DNA of 22,816 nt from assembly GCA_011763485.2 (NCBI GenBank), contig JAANSK020254607.1, forward strand, positions 1 through 22,816. The letters are read 5' to 3'. Position 1 is the first letter of the stretch; each line of letters starts with the position of its first letter. This stretch comes from Isoetes engelmannii (lineage: Eukaryota > Streptophyta > Lycopodiopsida > Isoetales > Isoetaceae). Of this stretch, positions 7,496 through 17,027 are shown piece by piece. Made by a program: the position numbers and the translations under genes. Under the pieces are notes generated by a model. The model saw only the letters and a list, made by a program, of their open reading frames with translations. It was not told the DNA's origin and did no database searches.

Positions 7496-10024
7496 TGGGG
7501 GTATGGCCATGTCGAGTACACAGTCATGGCTTTTGGCCGTACCAATGCTCCAGCAGTCTTCCAACACATGGCGAATGATGTCTTTCCGGAATTCTTGGAT
7601 CTCTTCATTATCATCTATCTGGACGATATTCTGATCTATTCGAAAACTCTGGAAGAGCATGAAGAACATGTTTAGAAGGTTCTTCAGAAGCTGCGAGCAC
7701 ATGGGCTTTATGCCAAGTTGGAGAAGTGCCAGTTCAAGCAAGACCATGTCGAGTTTCTCGGTTACTGCATCATACCCCAGGGCATCTCCATGGATCTAGA
7801 GAAGATCAGCACAGTTCTTGATTGGAAAACACCCTCCTCAGTCAAGGATATGCAACGCTTCCTTGGGTTTGCCAATTTCTATCTCTGATTCATCAAAAAC
7901 TATTCGAAGATTGTTCTCGCTCTGATGCACTTCACGTCTAAGGATGTACCTTTTATATGGAGTTTGGAAGCCGAAAACGCTTCTTTACCTTGAAGCATGC
8001 TTCACCATGGCACCAGTCCTCGCTCATCCAGATCCTTCATGTCCATATGTTGTAAGAGCAGATGCCTCTGATTTTTCTCTTGAGGGTATCCTGTCTCAGG
8101 AGGGGGATGATCATAAACTGCATCCCATTGCCTATCACTCTCGCAAGTTCCAGGTTTTAGAAATCATATCCCATTTATGACAAGGAGCTTTTGACAATAC
8201 TTGACTCTTTCGAGGAGGAGACATTTTTTTGGAAGGATCTCCTCATTAGATTACAATTTATTCTGATTATCGAAATTTGGTATACTTTCAGTCTGCTCGA
8301 GTACTCAATTACCGCCAAGCCCGATGGCATATTCAAGTTCTGTCTCGCATCGATTTCGTAATCAAGTACCGTTCTGGATCACTCCAAGGAAGCATGATGC
8401 TCTATCTCGACGTTCCTACCTTGAGTCGAAGTCGGGTGATCTTGCATTTGATCAGCACAAATTGTTCTAGAACCTGATTATCGCCATCACTTTATTTGAG
8501 ATGCATGATGCAGCTTTGTTAGAGTCTGTTCGTGTGGCTCTTCCCTCCTATCTACTAACTCGAGATCTTTCACATCTTGGTTCTGCTCCTCGGGATCGCC
8601 ATGGCGATCCTCCTAGACAGATGTGGTCGGACTATGAGTTTTTTGAAGTTCGACATGGGCTCGTCTTCCGCGTTGGCCTCTTGTATGTTCTTGATGGTGC
8701 TCCTCGACTTCAAGTTCTACAATCCTGTCATGACTCTCCTCTCGCCGGCCACTTTGGAGTTGCCAAGACTCTAGAACTCATTGCTCGATATTATTGGTGG
8801 CCAGGTCTCTGATGCATAGTCAAAGTTTTCGTGTGCTCATGTGACACTTACTACCGTGTAAAGACTCCCAAACATCTCCCTCATGGTCTGCTTCAGCCTC
8901 TACCAGTTTCGGGTGGTCCTTGAAAGAGCATTTCAGTAGATTTCATTGTCGAGCTTCCACCTTCCTGGGGTCATGACGCTATCCTTGTTGTCGTGGACCA
9001 TTCTGCAAGATGGCGAACTTCATACCATGCAGTGCCTCCATCATCACCGAAGCCACAGCCGATCTCTTGCTTCGAGAAGTTGTTCGACTTCATTGCTTGC
9101 CAGATACCATTATCAGTGATCGTGGTCCCCAGTTTGTTGCCGGTTTCTGGAGACGCCTTCTACAGCTCTTGTATGTGGAATGTTCACTTTCTTCAGGGCA
9201 CCACCTGAGACCAATGGGCAAGTGCAACACACTAACCAGACTCTTGAATAGTATTTGTGATGCTTCATCAATTATCAGCAGGATGACTGGATTACTTGGC
9301 TCCCCTTGGCTGACTTAGCTTACAGTAATTTTGTCCATTCTTCTACGAGCCAGACACCACTCTTTGGAATTCGGGCACCCATCCCCACTGGTCGTTCATT
9401 GCCCAGGATATGACTCAGTCAACCCTAGTGCCGAAGATCGACTCGAGAAGCTCCGCCAGCTCCAGGATGAGCTTCAAGGCCACCTTCTTCAGGCCCAAGA
9501 ACGATATTCCCATCATGTTGATCAGCATCATCAAGACGCTCCACATTTTGCAGTTGGAGATCTTTTTGGCTTTTGCACCAGGACCTGCCAACAGCGGGCT
9601 CTTGTGGTAAGCTGGACTATGGGTCCATATAAGATCATCGAAAAAGTAGGAAATGCCGCTTTTTGGTTGGAGTTTCCGCCCTCAGTTCGTCTCCACCCAG
9701 TGTTCCATGTCTCCTTGTTGGAAGCCTACACGACGAATACTTTTCCAGATCGGATACCTACATCTCCACCACCTGTCGAGATAAGTGATCGTGAGGAATC
9801 TGAAGTTCATGAAATCCTGGACTCCAAGTTCTTGCGGCGTCATCTCTATTATCTTGTTGGTTAGGAAGGATATTCCCCAAGCGATCGAACATGGGAAGCT
9901 GCAAAAAATGTGTCTAATGCTCCGGATAAGATTGCAGAGTTCCACAGGCATTACCCTGGCAAGCCCAGTCTCAGTATTCTGGCTCCTGTTCAATCCGCTC
10001 GACGATGTCGTAGGAGGGGGGTAG

Positions 10025-10325
10025 TGTGACAACCATACAAGTATTATAAAATATGGTCATGAAGGCATGACACGTGGCGCTATCTCGCACACTGGAGTGG
10101 CACAATCTTGACCGTTGGTATGAATATATATAGTGGAGCCTCATTCTTGGCAAACTATTCCGGTTCAACGCCAGTCTTGAGCTTTCTAGGTGCCTGTCAT
10201 GTGTTCTTGGTCGCCTTCGGGCCATTGCACTCTTGTTTCCATAGTATATCAAAATTCTTTGCCAGATCTTAGCATATACCTTGTGTATTTTTGTACGTAG
10301 TTTTCGTGTATTTCGGTTGGGTTCA
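10025..10325 (+). repeat. probable 3' LTR of the chromovirus fossil
   Basis: The sequence begins TGTGACAACC directly after a polypurine tract, as an LTR should. It contains a TATA-like GAATATATATAG near 10121, and can be ended at a CA near 10325. The right limit is set by the point where - strand gypsy RT sequence begins. No matching 5' LTR exists in the window, so length and borders are estimates. Confidence 0.5.
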
Positions 10326-10700
10326 TGACTGGTTGATGGAGATTCCCTCTGTTGTGACCACATGCCCTAATATTCTACTCTATTTTTTGCTAAATGACAC
10401 TTCGAGAGCCTAGCTTTTCTGATACTCTTCTTAGATATCCCACATGCTTTTCCATGGACTTACTGTAGATTAGAATGTCATCAAAAAATATGATAATAAA
10501 CTTGTCCAAAAAGTCTCTGAAGATATCATTCATTGGACGCATAAAGGTTGTTGCGCATTTGATAGGCCAAAGGGCATAACTATGAATCCATAGTGCCCAT
10601 ACCGCATTCTAAAGACGGTCTTATGGATGTCTTCCTCCTTGATCCTTAATTGGTGATAACCAAATGTTAAATCAATTTTGCACTAGAGGATATATGGAAT
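10326..10700 (-). mobile_element. second Ty3/gypsy RT fragment, opposite strand
   Basis: Read on the - strand, the DNA encodes RT-type sequence of a gypsy element, including the MPFGL region and the catalytic-box region, with more RT following toward 10330. It is a fossil fragment without LTRs, broken in more than one place. It is oriented opposite to, and directly abuts, the 3' LTR of the larger element, so the larger element may have inserted into it. Confidence 0.7.
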
Positions 10701-11046
10701 CAAATAAGGGGCTTTTTTAGAAATGCCATATCATAAGATATTGAAGTAGTGGGATGCCGAACCTGTAGCCTTGGGCAAAAAACCATTCCAAAACTTCATA
10801 GATTCTTTCTCCTATTAATAACTGCTTTTAACTTTATATTAATTACACTTGGACCTGGCGGGAAGATTGGGGGGAAACTGGGACAAGGATCCGGCAGGAA
10901 AAATGGTTGCATGGCAGTGGTTGCATTGGGAGATATGCGACGAAGTTGCATTTCGATGGAGTTTTGGGCGGTGGTTCTATTGGATTTTGCTGAAAGTGTG
11001 TGAGCAGCTAATGAATAGTTTATTGAGTGTTGTTGTAGCGGACTTC
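10701..11046. other. intergenic DNA, nothing recognised
   Basis: An 84-codon + strand frame (10749-11003) with a hydrophobic central stretch is open here but resembles no family I know. I treat it as chance. Local G-rich segments (GGGGGGAAACTGGG near 10866) are the only other feature. Confidence 0.35.

Positions 11047-11081
<35 letters not shown>
11047..11081. repeat. TAGA microsatellite
   Basis: Nearly nine uninterrupted TAGA units. On the - strand they read as a (TATC)n tail at the 3' end of the adjoining SINE-like element, which suggests the microsatellite grew from the SINE tail. Confidence 0.9.
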
Positions 11082-11290
11082 TCTTTTTAACATGAAGCTA
11101 CTAGGCAGTATCCAACAAGACATGTGACCACACACCGCACTACATTGCTTGGTTGGGCCCTGCCCCTAACCACTTTACATTGTGTCTGCGGGATTTGACG
11201 CCCAACAATTCAAAGTGCGATTCTGGGTAGTTCGAGCTCGAGACCTATAGTTGCTAGAAATAGTGTGTTACCACTAGACCAAACTCCCAG
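11047..11290 (-). mobile_element. tRNA-derived SINE-like element, copy 2
   Basis: On the - strand an excellent tRNA A box, TGGTCTAGTGGTAA (11282 to 11269), is followed at usual spacing by a B-box-like GAGCTCGAACTACC (11240 to 11227). An unrelated body of about 150 bp follows and ends in a simple-sequence TATC tail. That order (A box, B box, tRNA-unrelated body, short repeat tail) is the standard SINE layout. Its body is unlike SINE-like copy 1, so they are probably different families. The 5' end near 11290 is inferred from the A-box position. Confidence 0.6.
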
Positions 11291-11364
11291 ATGCAACGAT
11301 GAATTAAGGTGTGCAATGAAACAAAAGGTACACAGGTCCCGCCTGTAATTTTTTGTTTTGTGCA

Positions 11365-12479
11365 ATGACGTTTTGACAAACCACTGGAAATAATGTTTTT
11401 AATGTAGTCGGATTTGATGGAGATGGTAGTAGCCTAGGTGCTTTGAAGACAAAGATGCTTTCGGATTCGTTTAGTAAGAGTGGTTCATTAAACAAGGAAA
11501 AAAGGAAAATTCCAGGCTACTAGAACTACCAAGGGGTATGTTTATGTCCCCTTGGCCTTTGAGAAAATGGTTGCACAACAGAGAAAAATAACAACAAGTG
11601 ATCCCAATGATCACAATAAGACTATTACTACTTCTGTTGTACCTCCTGCTCAAGACATTGACTCCAACCTCAAGGTTACAGAAATGACTGCTATTGAAGG
11701 TGATCAACTTCAAATTGAATGTTCCAATCACTACCAGGTATCAGCTAACTTAAATAATGCACAAGATAATGATTTAAAATTGAACAGGTCCACTTATATT
11801 GCTATGCCACTGTTACCAAAAAATGTTTTTGCCAATCCTATGAATGTCACTATAAAATCCAATGACTATGAACTCTCTGACACCTCTTATACCTCTGCCA
11901 CTACCTCTGCAGTTATTGTAGACCAATTGGTCGTCTTGCAGGAAGGTCTTATTCAAATAAACACTTTTGTTGACACTCCCCAAATAGCAGAGACCTCAAC
12001 ATACAAAAAAGACTGTGTTTCTCAAGAGGGGGAGAGAAATACAAAAAATATGCTACAGCTTAAAAATGTTACAGATAATCTACCTCAACTCACTCGAGAA
12101 TTGTCTATAAAAGAGATCTCTTCCAGGCAAGTAAACATTTCTAGTTCTTATAATAATAATGCTGTTAATAAAATGTTTCAATTTATTCCTAGAAGATTAT
12201 CTGAGGATAGTGATAGTGATGTCAATGTAGATAGTGATAAAGAAAATTGGGAGGATGAAAATTTATTACAGGATCCCATGCCTATCTCTATGCCTACTCT
12301 TCCTAAAACTAGCAAAGCTAGACGTTCTAAGAGTTAGGAAGGATCTACTGAATCTCCAGCCATATCTAAGAACTCGTAAAACTCCAGCTGAAAATACTAG
12401 AAGAAAAAAGAAAAAGCTACTCGAAGAGGCTGAAGATAACTATTGCGTGTCCATGTTTTCTTTCCATTCTTCTCAATGA
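11365..12479 (+). pseudogene. LINE ORF1 remnant (C-terminal part)
   Basis: Coding-like sequence begins near 11365 in one frame (VVGFDGDGSSLGALKTK) and stops at 11523. The main frame, open from 11492, runs 261 codons from 11552 to 12337. It is rich in Ser/Thr/Asn and carries an acidic Asp/Ser/Glu tract near its end (EDSDSDVNVDSDKENWED). A basic tail (RKTPAENTRRKKKKLLEEAE) lies in another frame and ends in TGA at 12477-12479. An acidic region followed by a basic tail at the end of ORF1 fits plant L1 ORF1 proteins, which bind the RNA. The zinc-knuckle part usually found upstream is not visible, so the identification rests on position before ORF2. At least two frame changes are needed to account for it. 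Confidence 0.55.
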
Positions 12480-13582
12480 ATATTTTAACTTGGAATGTTG
12501 CAGGCATAAAGGGAAAGGGCCCTCTAAAAAGAAGACGGGACATTGCTCAACTAAAAACTACAATGCAGATATTATTATCTTGCAAGAGCTGAACCTGCCT
12601 TCATTTGAATGTGCTAACTTAGGTGCTGGATATAGCCTGGATCTTCATCAATCTGGATAGAATCTAGTGGCGCTAGTGGTGGCATAGCTATGACATGGAA
12701 AAATGTTCATCATCATCATTTTTATAACAGACCTTCCAAAATGTGGCAAGCTGTACTTTTCTCCATCTCTACCACTACTTCAACTACTACTCTTGGAGTT
12801 GTTAATGTCTATGCCTCTACCAATCCTAAAGAAAGAGAACCTGTCTGGAATGAAATTAATTATTGCCTTTCTAATCAAAGCCATCAGATTCGATAATTGC
12901 TGGAGACTTTAACAACACTCCATCTTGGGATTTCAAACTTGGAAATAGAATAAATCCGACTCGACAAAAAAAAAAAAATTTGGGATGCTGTAATCTCTAA
13001 CTCCAATCTCTTGTATATCCCTTTGTCTACTTCTACTTATATATGGACAACAAACAAAAAGATATCGCAAGAATTTACAGTGCTCTTGACAGATTCTATA
13101 TATCCAATCCAACTTCTTCAATGTAGGATAATTGTTTTGTGACAAGTGATGAAGGTACATCACAATCTGATCATCAATCACAGTTCCTTCATACCTCACA
13201 AATAACTCATATTCAATGGAGACGATCTATGCCTTGCAAATTCAACACTTCTTTACTGTCATGTGAAAACTTTTGTTTTGATTTTAGAGAATGAACTGGT
13301 CTTAAATCTAGTTCTAACACTATGAAATAGTTGTTAAAAAAAAATTAAGAACCAAAAGTTTGGATTATGAGTTGGTCTAAGGCCAAAATTAAGAGAGACT
13401 GTTAAAATCCAGTTTTTTAAATGTATAAAACAAATTATTTCTCTGCTACAAACTGATCCTCGTAATTTTTGGCTTCATCTTGGTGAGGAGATCCTTGAGA
13501 GTCACATCGAAAATATTGAAGAGAATGAGGCCAAGAGTGCTACAATAAGATGTAAGATTTGCTACAATAAGATGTAAGATTA

Positions 13583-13810
13583 AGTATACAAGTGAAATGG
13601 ATCATGGTAGCTCAAGTATGGTTAACCGGTCCTGTGGTACATGAAACCTGCCATATGTAATGGATAATCACATAGCAGCTTCTAGCGTAGAATAGGAATG
13701 GTCGCGTCTAGTGCGTTAGCTTCCATGTGATATGAAGAATAAATTGAAGTAAATGTATTCATGATGTGATGCTGAATAGACTGACGTCCTTCAATATTAA
13801 AAAAAAAAAG
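13583..13810. other. possible insertion in LINE ORF2 with an A-run at its end
   Basis: ORF2-like sequence fades after the 22-bp tandem repeat and resumes near 13810. The intervening DNA has an A-box-like string (TAGCTCAAGTATGG near 13609) and ends in an 11-12-base A run (about 13799-13810). That could be a small retroposed insertion with a poly-A end. No clear B box or target duplication is visible, so it may instead be diverged ORF2 linker. Confidence 0.3.
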
Positions 13811-15460
13811 TTCGTTTTTAGAGTTGTTAAAAGTAGGTTGCTCAAGAATTCTATTATCCAGTTGAAGGATGCTAATCAGTTGAAGGATGCTAATGATATT
13901 GTGCATACAAGTCATACTGATATTTCTAAACAAGGATCTGTTAGACAATATCATTCCTAGCAATATTGATTCCATAGATAATAATTCTTTGTCATCAGAG
14001 CATGAAATTCTTGGTATTCTCAAAAGCTTTAACTCTGATAAATCACCTGGCCCAGATGGATTTCCTTCAAAATTTCATATTTATTTTTGGGACATATTCA
14101 AAAATGATATTACATCTCTTATTCATGGATTCTGAGCATCTACATCTTGCTATCTCAAGTGGATTTATAGAAAGTGGATCACCTAACTTCCTTTTCAGAC
14201 TGGAGACTAATTCCTTTGACCAACATTACTTATAAGCAGCTCACACAGTCGAGTCTCACTTGCAAAAAACATCAGTCATAAACAGTCTACATTTCTTCCT
14301 AAAAGGTTTATCTTGGATAATTACATCATATCCAAGCGAAATTGTGTTCTTCTCAAGTTAGATTTCAAACGAGCATTCGATACCGTCGGATGGGATTGTT
14401 TGGACTTAGCCTTAGCAAAGCTCGGCTTCACTAAAAAAATTAGATCCTTGATTTATGGTTTGAATTCTATATCTAATTCTGCGGTGCTGGTTAATGGTAC
14501 ACCAACTGAATTTTTCTCTCAGTCCCATGCCCTCTTGCTCCTCCATATCTCTTCTTGTTGTAGCTCAGATGTTAACTCGTGCTATCATTAATTTCCAAAC
14601 CTTGGGTAACATTAAAGGCGTAAACACTAATGATTCTCTGAGTATACTTCAATATGCTGATAATACCTTCTCAACTTTAGATGCTGAGATTACAAATGTT
14701 CAATTCTTCCTTAATTTATTGAGAGCATTTTCTACTGCCTCTGGTGTGCACTTGAACTTGCCAAAAGCATTATTACAGGAGACATTGAACAATCTAAATT
14801 GGTTGGTATAAATGTTTTGCCAACAATGGAGGCCATCAAACTGTTGGGTATGCCCTTCTATCTTAATCCTACTATCAAAGGACTGTGAAATCCAAGTATT
14901 TCGAGAATCAAGAAGAAACTTAGCAATTACAGAAGTTGCCTGTCATTTGTAGGAAGAACAATCTCTGCAAACTCTGCCCTTGCTAGTTCCCATGTTTATT
15001 TTTCAACTGCTTTGGTGGCTCCTAAATTGATTTACAGAGAGCTAGAGAAGGTCTTTAGAAATTTTACACGGAATGGTAAGCATTTAGTAACTGGGAATCT
15101 GTATGTAGATCAAAAAATCAAGGAGGCCTTGGCTGGAAAAACCTCTTTCTCCAATCACAATCATTGGTAGGTAAATTTGTTTGGAAATTAATGTTCAATG
15201 GCTCCTCTCCAGCCTCTGTCTTCATCAACTACTGGCTATCTATGAGCTATCCAGGACATCCTTCAATTCAGCATTTGCTTCCCAATTCTGCTTTTGTGCC
15301 TGCCAATAATATCTCTTCTTTAATGAGCAATATTATCAAAGCTTGGAATGTTCTCTCCAAACTTTGAATATGTCTCTATTGACAATCTTCATAAAGATAT
15401 GCCTATATTCTGGTGTCCTTTGTTCAAATATCATTGTGCCATGCAGTTAGCTATAAAACA

Positions 15461-15598
15461 TCCTAGGACCTAAAAAAATGGACTAATGCTGGCATTACTG
15501 TGCTGAATCCTAGGACCTAAAAAATGGACTAATGCTGGCATTACTGTGCTGAATCCTAGGACCTAAAAAATGGACTAATGTGGCATTACTGTGCTGAA
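15461..15598. repeat. three tandem copies of a 45-47-bp unit inside the LINE
   Basis: Units at 15461-15507 (47 bp), 15508-15553 (46 bp) and 15554-15598 (45 bp) each begin TCCTAGGACCTAAAAAA and end ATTACTGTGCTGAA. They differ by one A in the A-run and one C in the ATGCTGG segment. The near identity compared with the decayed LINE around them shows the expansion is younger than the LINE insertion. Confidence 0.9.
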
Positions 15599-16170
15599 GC
15601 ATATTTTTGATAACAACACACTTATCTTTCGGACGAGATTAAAGGCTATTATTGGTGGAATCTCAACAGGCAAAGCTATCTACAAGCATCTCAAACAAAT
15701 AATTGACAATAATCCAATCTCTGATTCTTCCCAACATTTGGATAATATTGATTGGTTTTTGCAAGGCAGAGCAGTTTACAAGGTGAGCAAGATCTATAAC
15801 AAGCTGAACCACTGTGACAATCCCAGTAAGTCAATGTTCAAATGGTCCATTAACAGTGATCAAGCTAAAGTTCTATTTTCTAATGTTTGGACCTCTTATT
15901 GCTCCCCAAAAATAAGTTACTTCATTTGGTTAACTGCTCAAGGTAGCCTAAGCAATCTTCATTCTATTGCTAGCAGAAATAATAACATCTCATCTTCATG
16001 CCCCTTAAATTGTCAATCCATTGAAACCATAGATCATATTTATTTCTGCAGCAAACTTACAGACTTTTGGACTTGGCTTCATCAAAAATTTGGCATCATT
16101 CCAATAATGATCTTTTATCCCTGGTGCAAAATAGTGACAAATTTATTAACGCGTGGTGTACACAGCTGAT

Positions 16171-16464
16171 GGTTATGACAGGAAATTATTCCAAACGATT
16201 TTGCTTAGATTCAGAAGCACAAGTGCATGCGGCATGGAGGTTGGCCAAGAACCCCCATATTGCATCAGCAAAGGATGTGGGAAAAGCTATATATAGAACT
16301 GGAAAGGGTGTGAAGCCAGTTTAAAAGATGGTAACAGAAGGAGGAGATATTGGCATGAGATGAATATAGAAAGTGAACTTGAACCCTCATTTGAGGATGG
16401 AGACCCTGCAGACATCTTCAAACTTATGCAAATCACTCTTGAAAATGCAAACTACAAACCTTGA
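16171..16464 (+). other. unassigned coding-like segment after the LINE
   Basis: Two overlapping + strand frames look protein-like. One contains EAQVHAAWRLAKNPHIASAK and stops near 16324. The other contains RRRRYWHEMNIESELEPSFE and ends with TGA at 16462-16464. Neither resembles LINE ORF2 C-termini I know. It may be the end of the LINE, a fragment of a host gene carried or broken by it, or chance. No family is assigned. Confidence 0.3.
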
Positions 16465-17027
16465 TGATTACACGATTGATGTTGCTTGATGTTTGTGATT
16501 GTTGTTGCTTGATGTTTGTCCAGATGATTTTCCAACTCCTAGCAAGGAAGGAAGCACCCCTCCATTTTCTGGTTGGGGATAGCAACCACGAACCAAGTCC
16601 TGATGTGGAAGAGAGAGACAGGATCCAGCACCCTACTCGTCCTATTCATCCCTCTATTGTGCATGGTTGTGTAATCTTCATATTGTCCTCGTATTGTGCA
16701 TGGTTGTGCAGTTCCTGTTGCAATATATCCAGATCATATGCTCAATGAGAACCCCGTTCTTGGACCTCACAGAACTCCAGAACCATAAGTGTGCATTTTG
16801 GAGCCGCAGAGACACTTGGAAACAGTAACTATGTTGATTTGGTGATTGGGTGGGGAGTGCAAATGGGCTTTCATATGCACCAATGAGCAACAGTAATGTA
16901 GACAACGGAACATGAGCATTGGGGTCAATGTATATTACTAGAATAAATGAGGGGTTGACAGGCATGGAAGATAGTGTAATGTGTGTTGATTGCTTGAGCA
17001 TCACCAGTGTGCATGCTGCTGTAACTT
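16465..17027. other. intergenic DNA between the LINE and the PPR gene
   Basis: Two short direct repeats stand out: GTTGCTTGATGTTTGT (near 16480 and 16503) and TATTGTGCATGGTTGTG (near 16656 and 16692). The stretch next to 17027 should include the 3' UTR of the - strand PPR gene. I searched the - strand here for the missing E2/DYW sequence (PG box, HSE, CSC, terminal W) and saw none. Confidence 0.45.

Larger units (their letters stand above)
6791..10325 (+). mobile_element. Ty3/gypsy chromovirus fossil, 5'-truncated, with 3' LTR
   Basis: Parts appear in the order typical of Ty3/gypsy: reverse transcriptase (about 6800-7900), RNase H (about 7940-8460), integrase zinc-binding region (about 8500-8815), integrase core (about 8940-9330), integrase C-terminal region (about 9540-9780), chromodomain-like segment (about 9785-10015), polypurine tract (about 10012-10022) and 3' LTR. 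The chromodomain makes it a chromovirus. The 5' LTR, primer site and a recognisable gag are not visible. It is clearly broken, with roughly ten or more breaks, and contains a stretch of about 250 bp of unrelated DNA within the RT part. This implies an old, inactive copy. The RT wording is more like the Sushi/Tf/TCN1-type chromoviruses than common angiosperm lineages, which is a weak impression. Confidence 0.85.
11365..16170 (+). mobile_element. L1-type LINE, decayed
   Basis: A non-LTR retrotransposon with ORF1-like and ORF2 regions in plant L1 order: endonuclease, reverse transcriptase, zf-RVT. Multiple frame changes and stops, a mutated catalytic box and internal duplications show it is dead. 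The 5' limit is where coding-like sequence begins, just downstream of the SINE-like element. The 3' limit is set where zf-RVT-type sequence fades. I could not find a poly-A tail or target-site duplication. Confidence 0.85.
12476..16170 (+). pseudogene. LINE ORF2 remnant: endonuclease, reverse transcriptase, zf-RVT
   Basis: ORF2 opens at ATG 12476 with MNILTWNVAGIKG, the typical APE-endonuclease start. Further endonuclease motifs follow: ILQELN (near 12578), VVNVYAST (near 12800), IAGDFNN (near 12893) and IYSALDRFYIS (near 13074). RT blocks are SPGPDGFPSKF (near 14045), QSTFLPKRFILDN (near 14282), FKRAFDTVGWD (near 14367) and the catalytic box at 14653-14664, which reads YADN instead of YADD, so one catalytic aspartate is lost. 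KLLGMPFY (near 14838) and a zf-RVT-like domain (about 15836-16090, with FKWS, YFIW and CPLNCQSIETIDHIYFC) follow. Frames change repeatedly and several stops intervene. A 22-bp tandem (13539-13582) and a threefold 45-47-bp repeat (15461-15598) lie inside. A normal ORF2 would be about 1,200-1,350 aa. Confidence 0.85.

Noticed and set aside
9971-10363. 130-codon - strand ORF across the LTR
   Set aside because: It lies over the 3' LTR and the RT fragment in a non-coding frame; no domain.
13682-14023. 113-codon - strand ORF within the LINE
   Set aside because: It is antisense to ORF2 sequence and has no recognisable motif.
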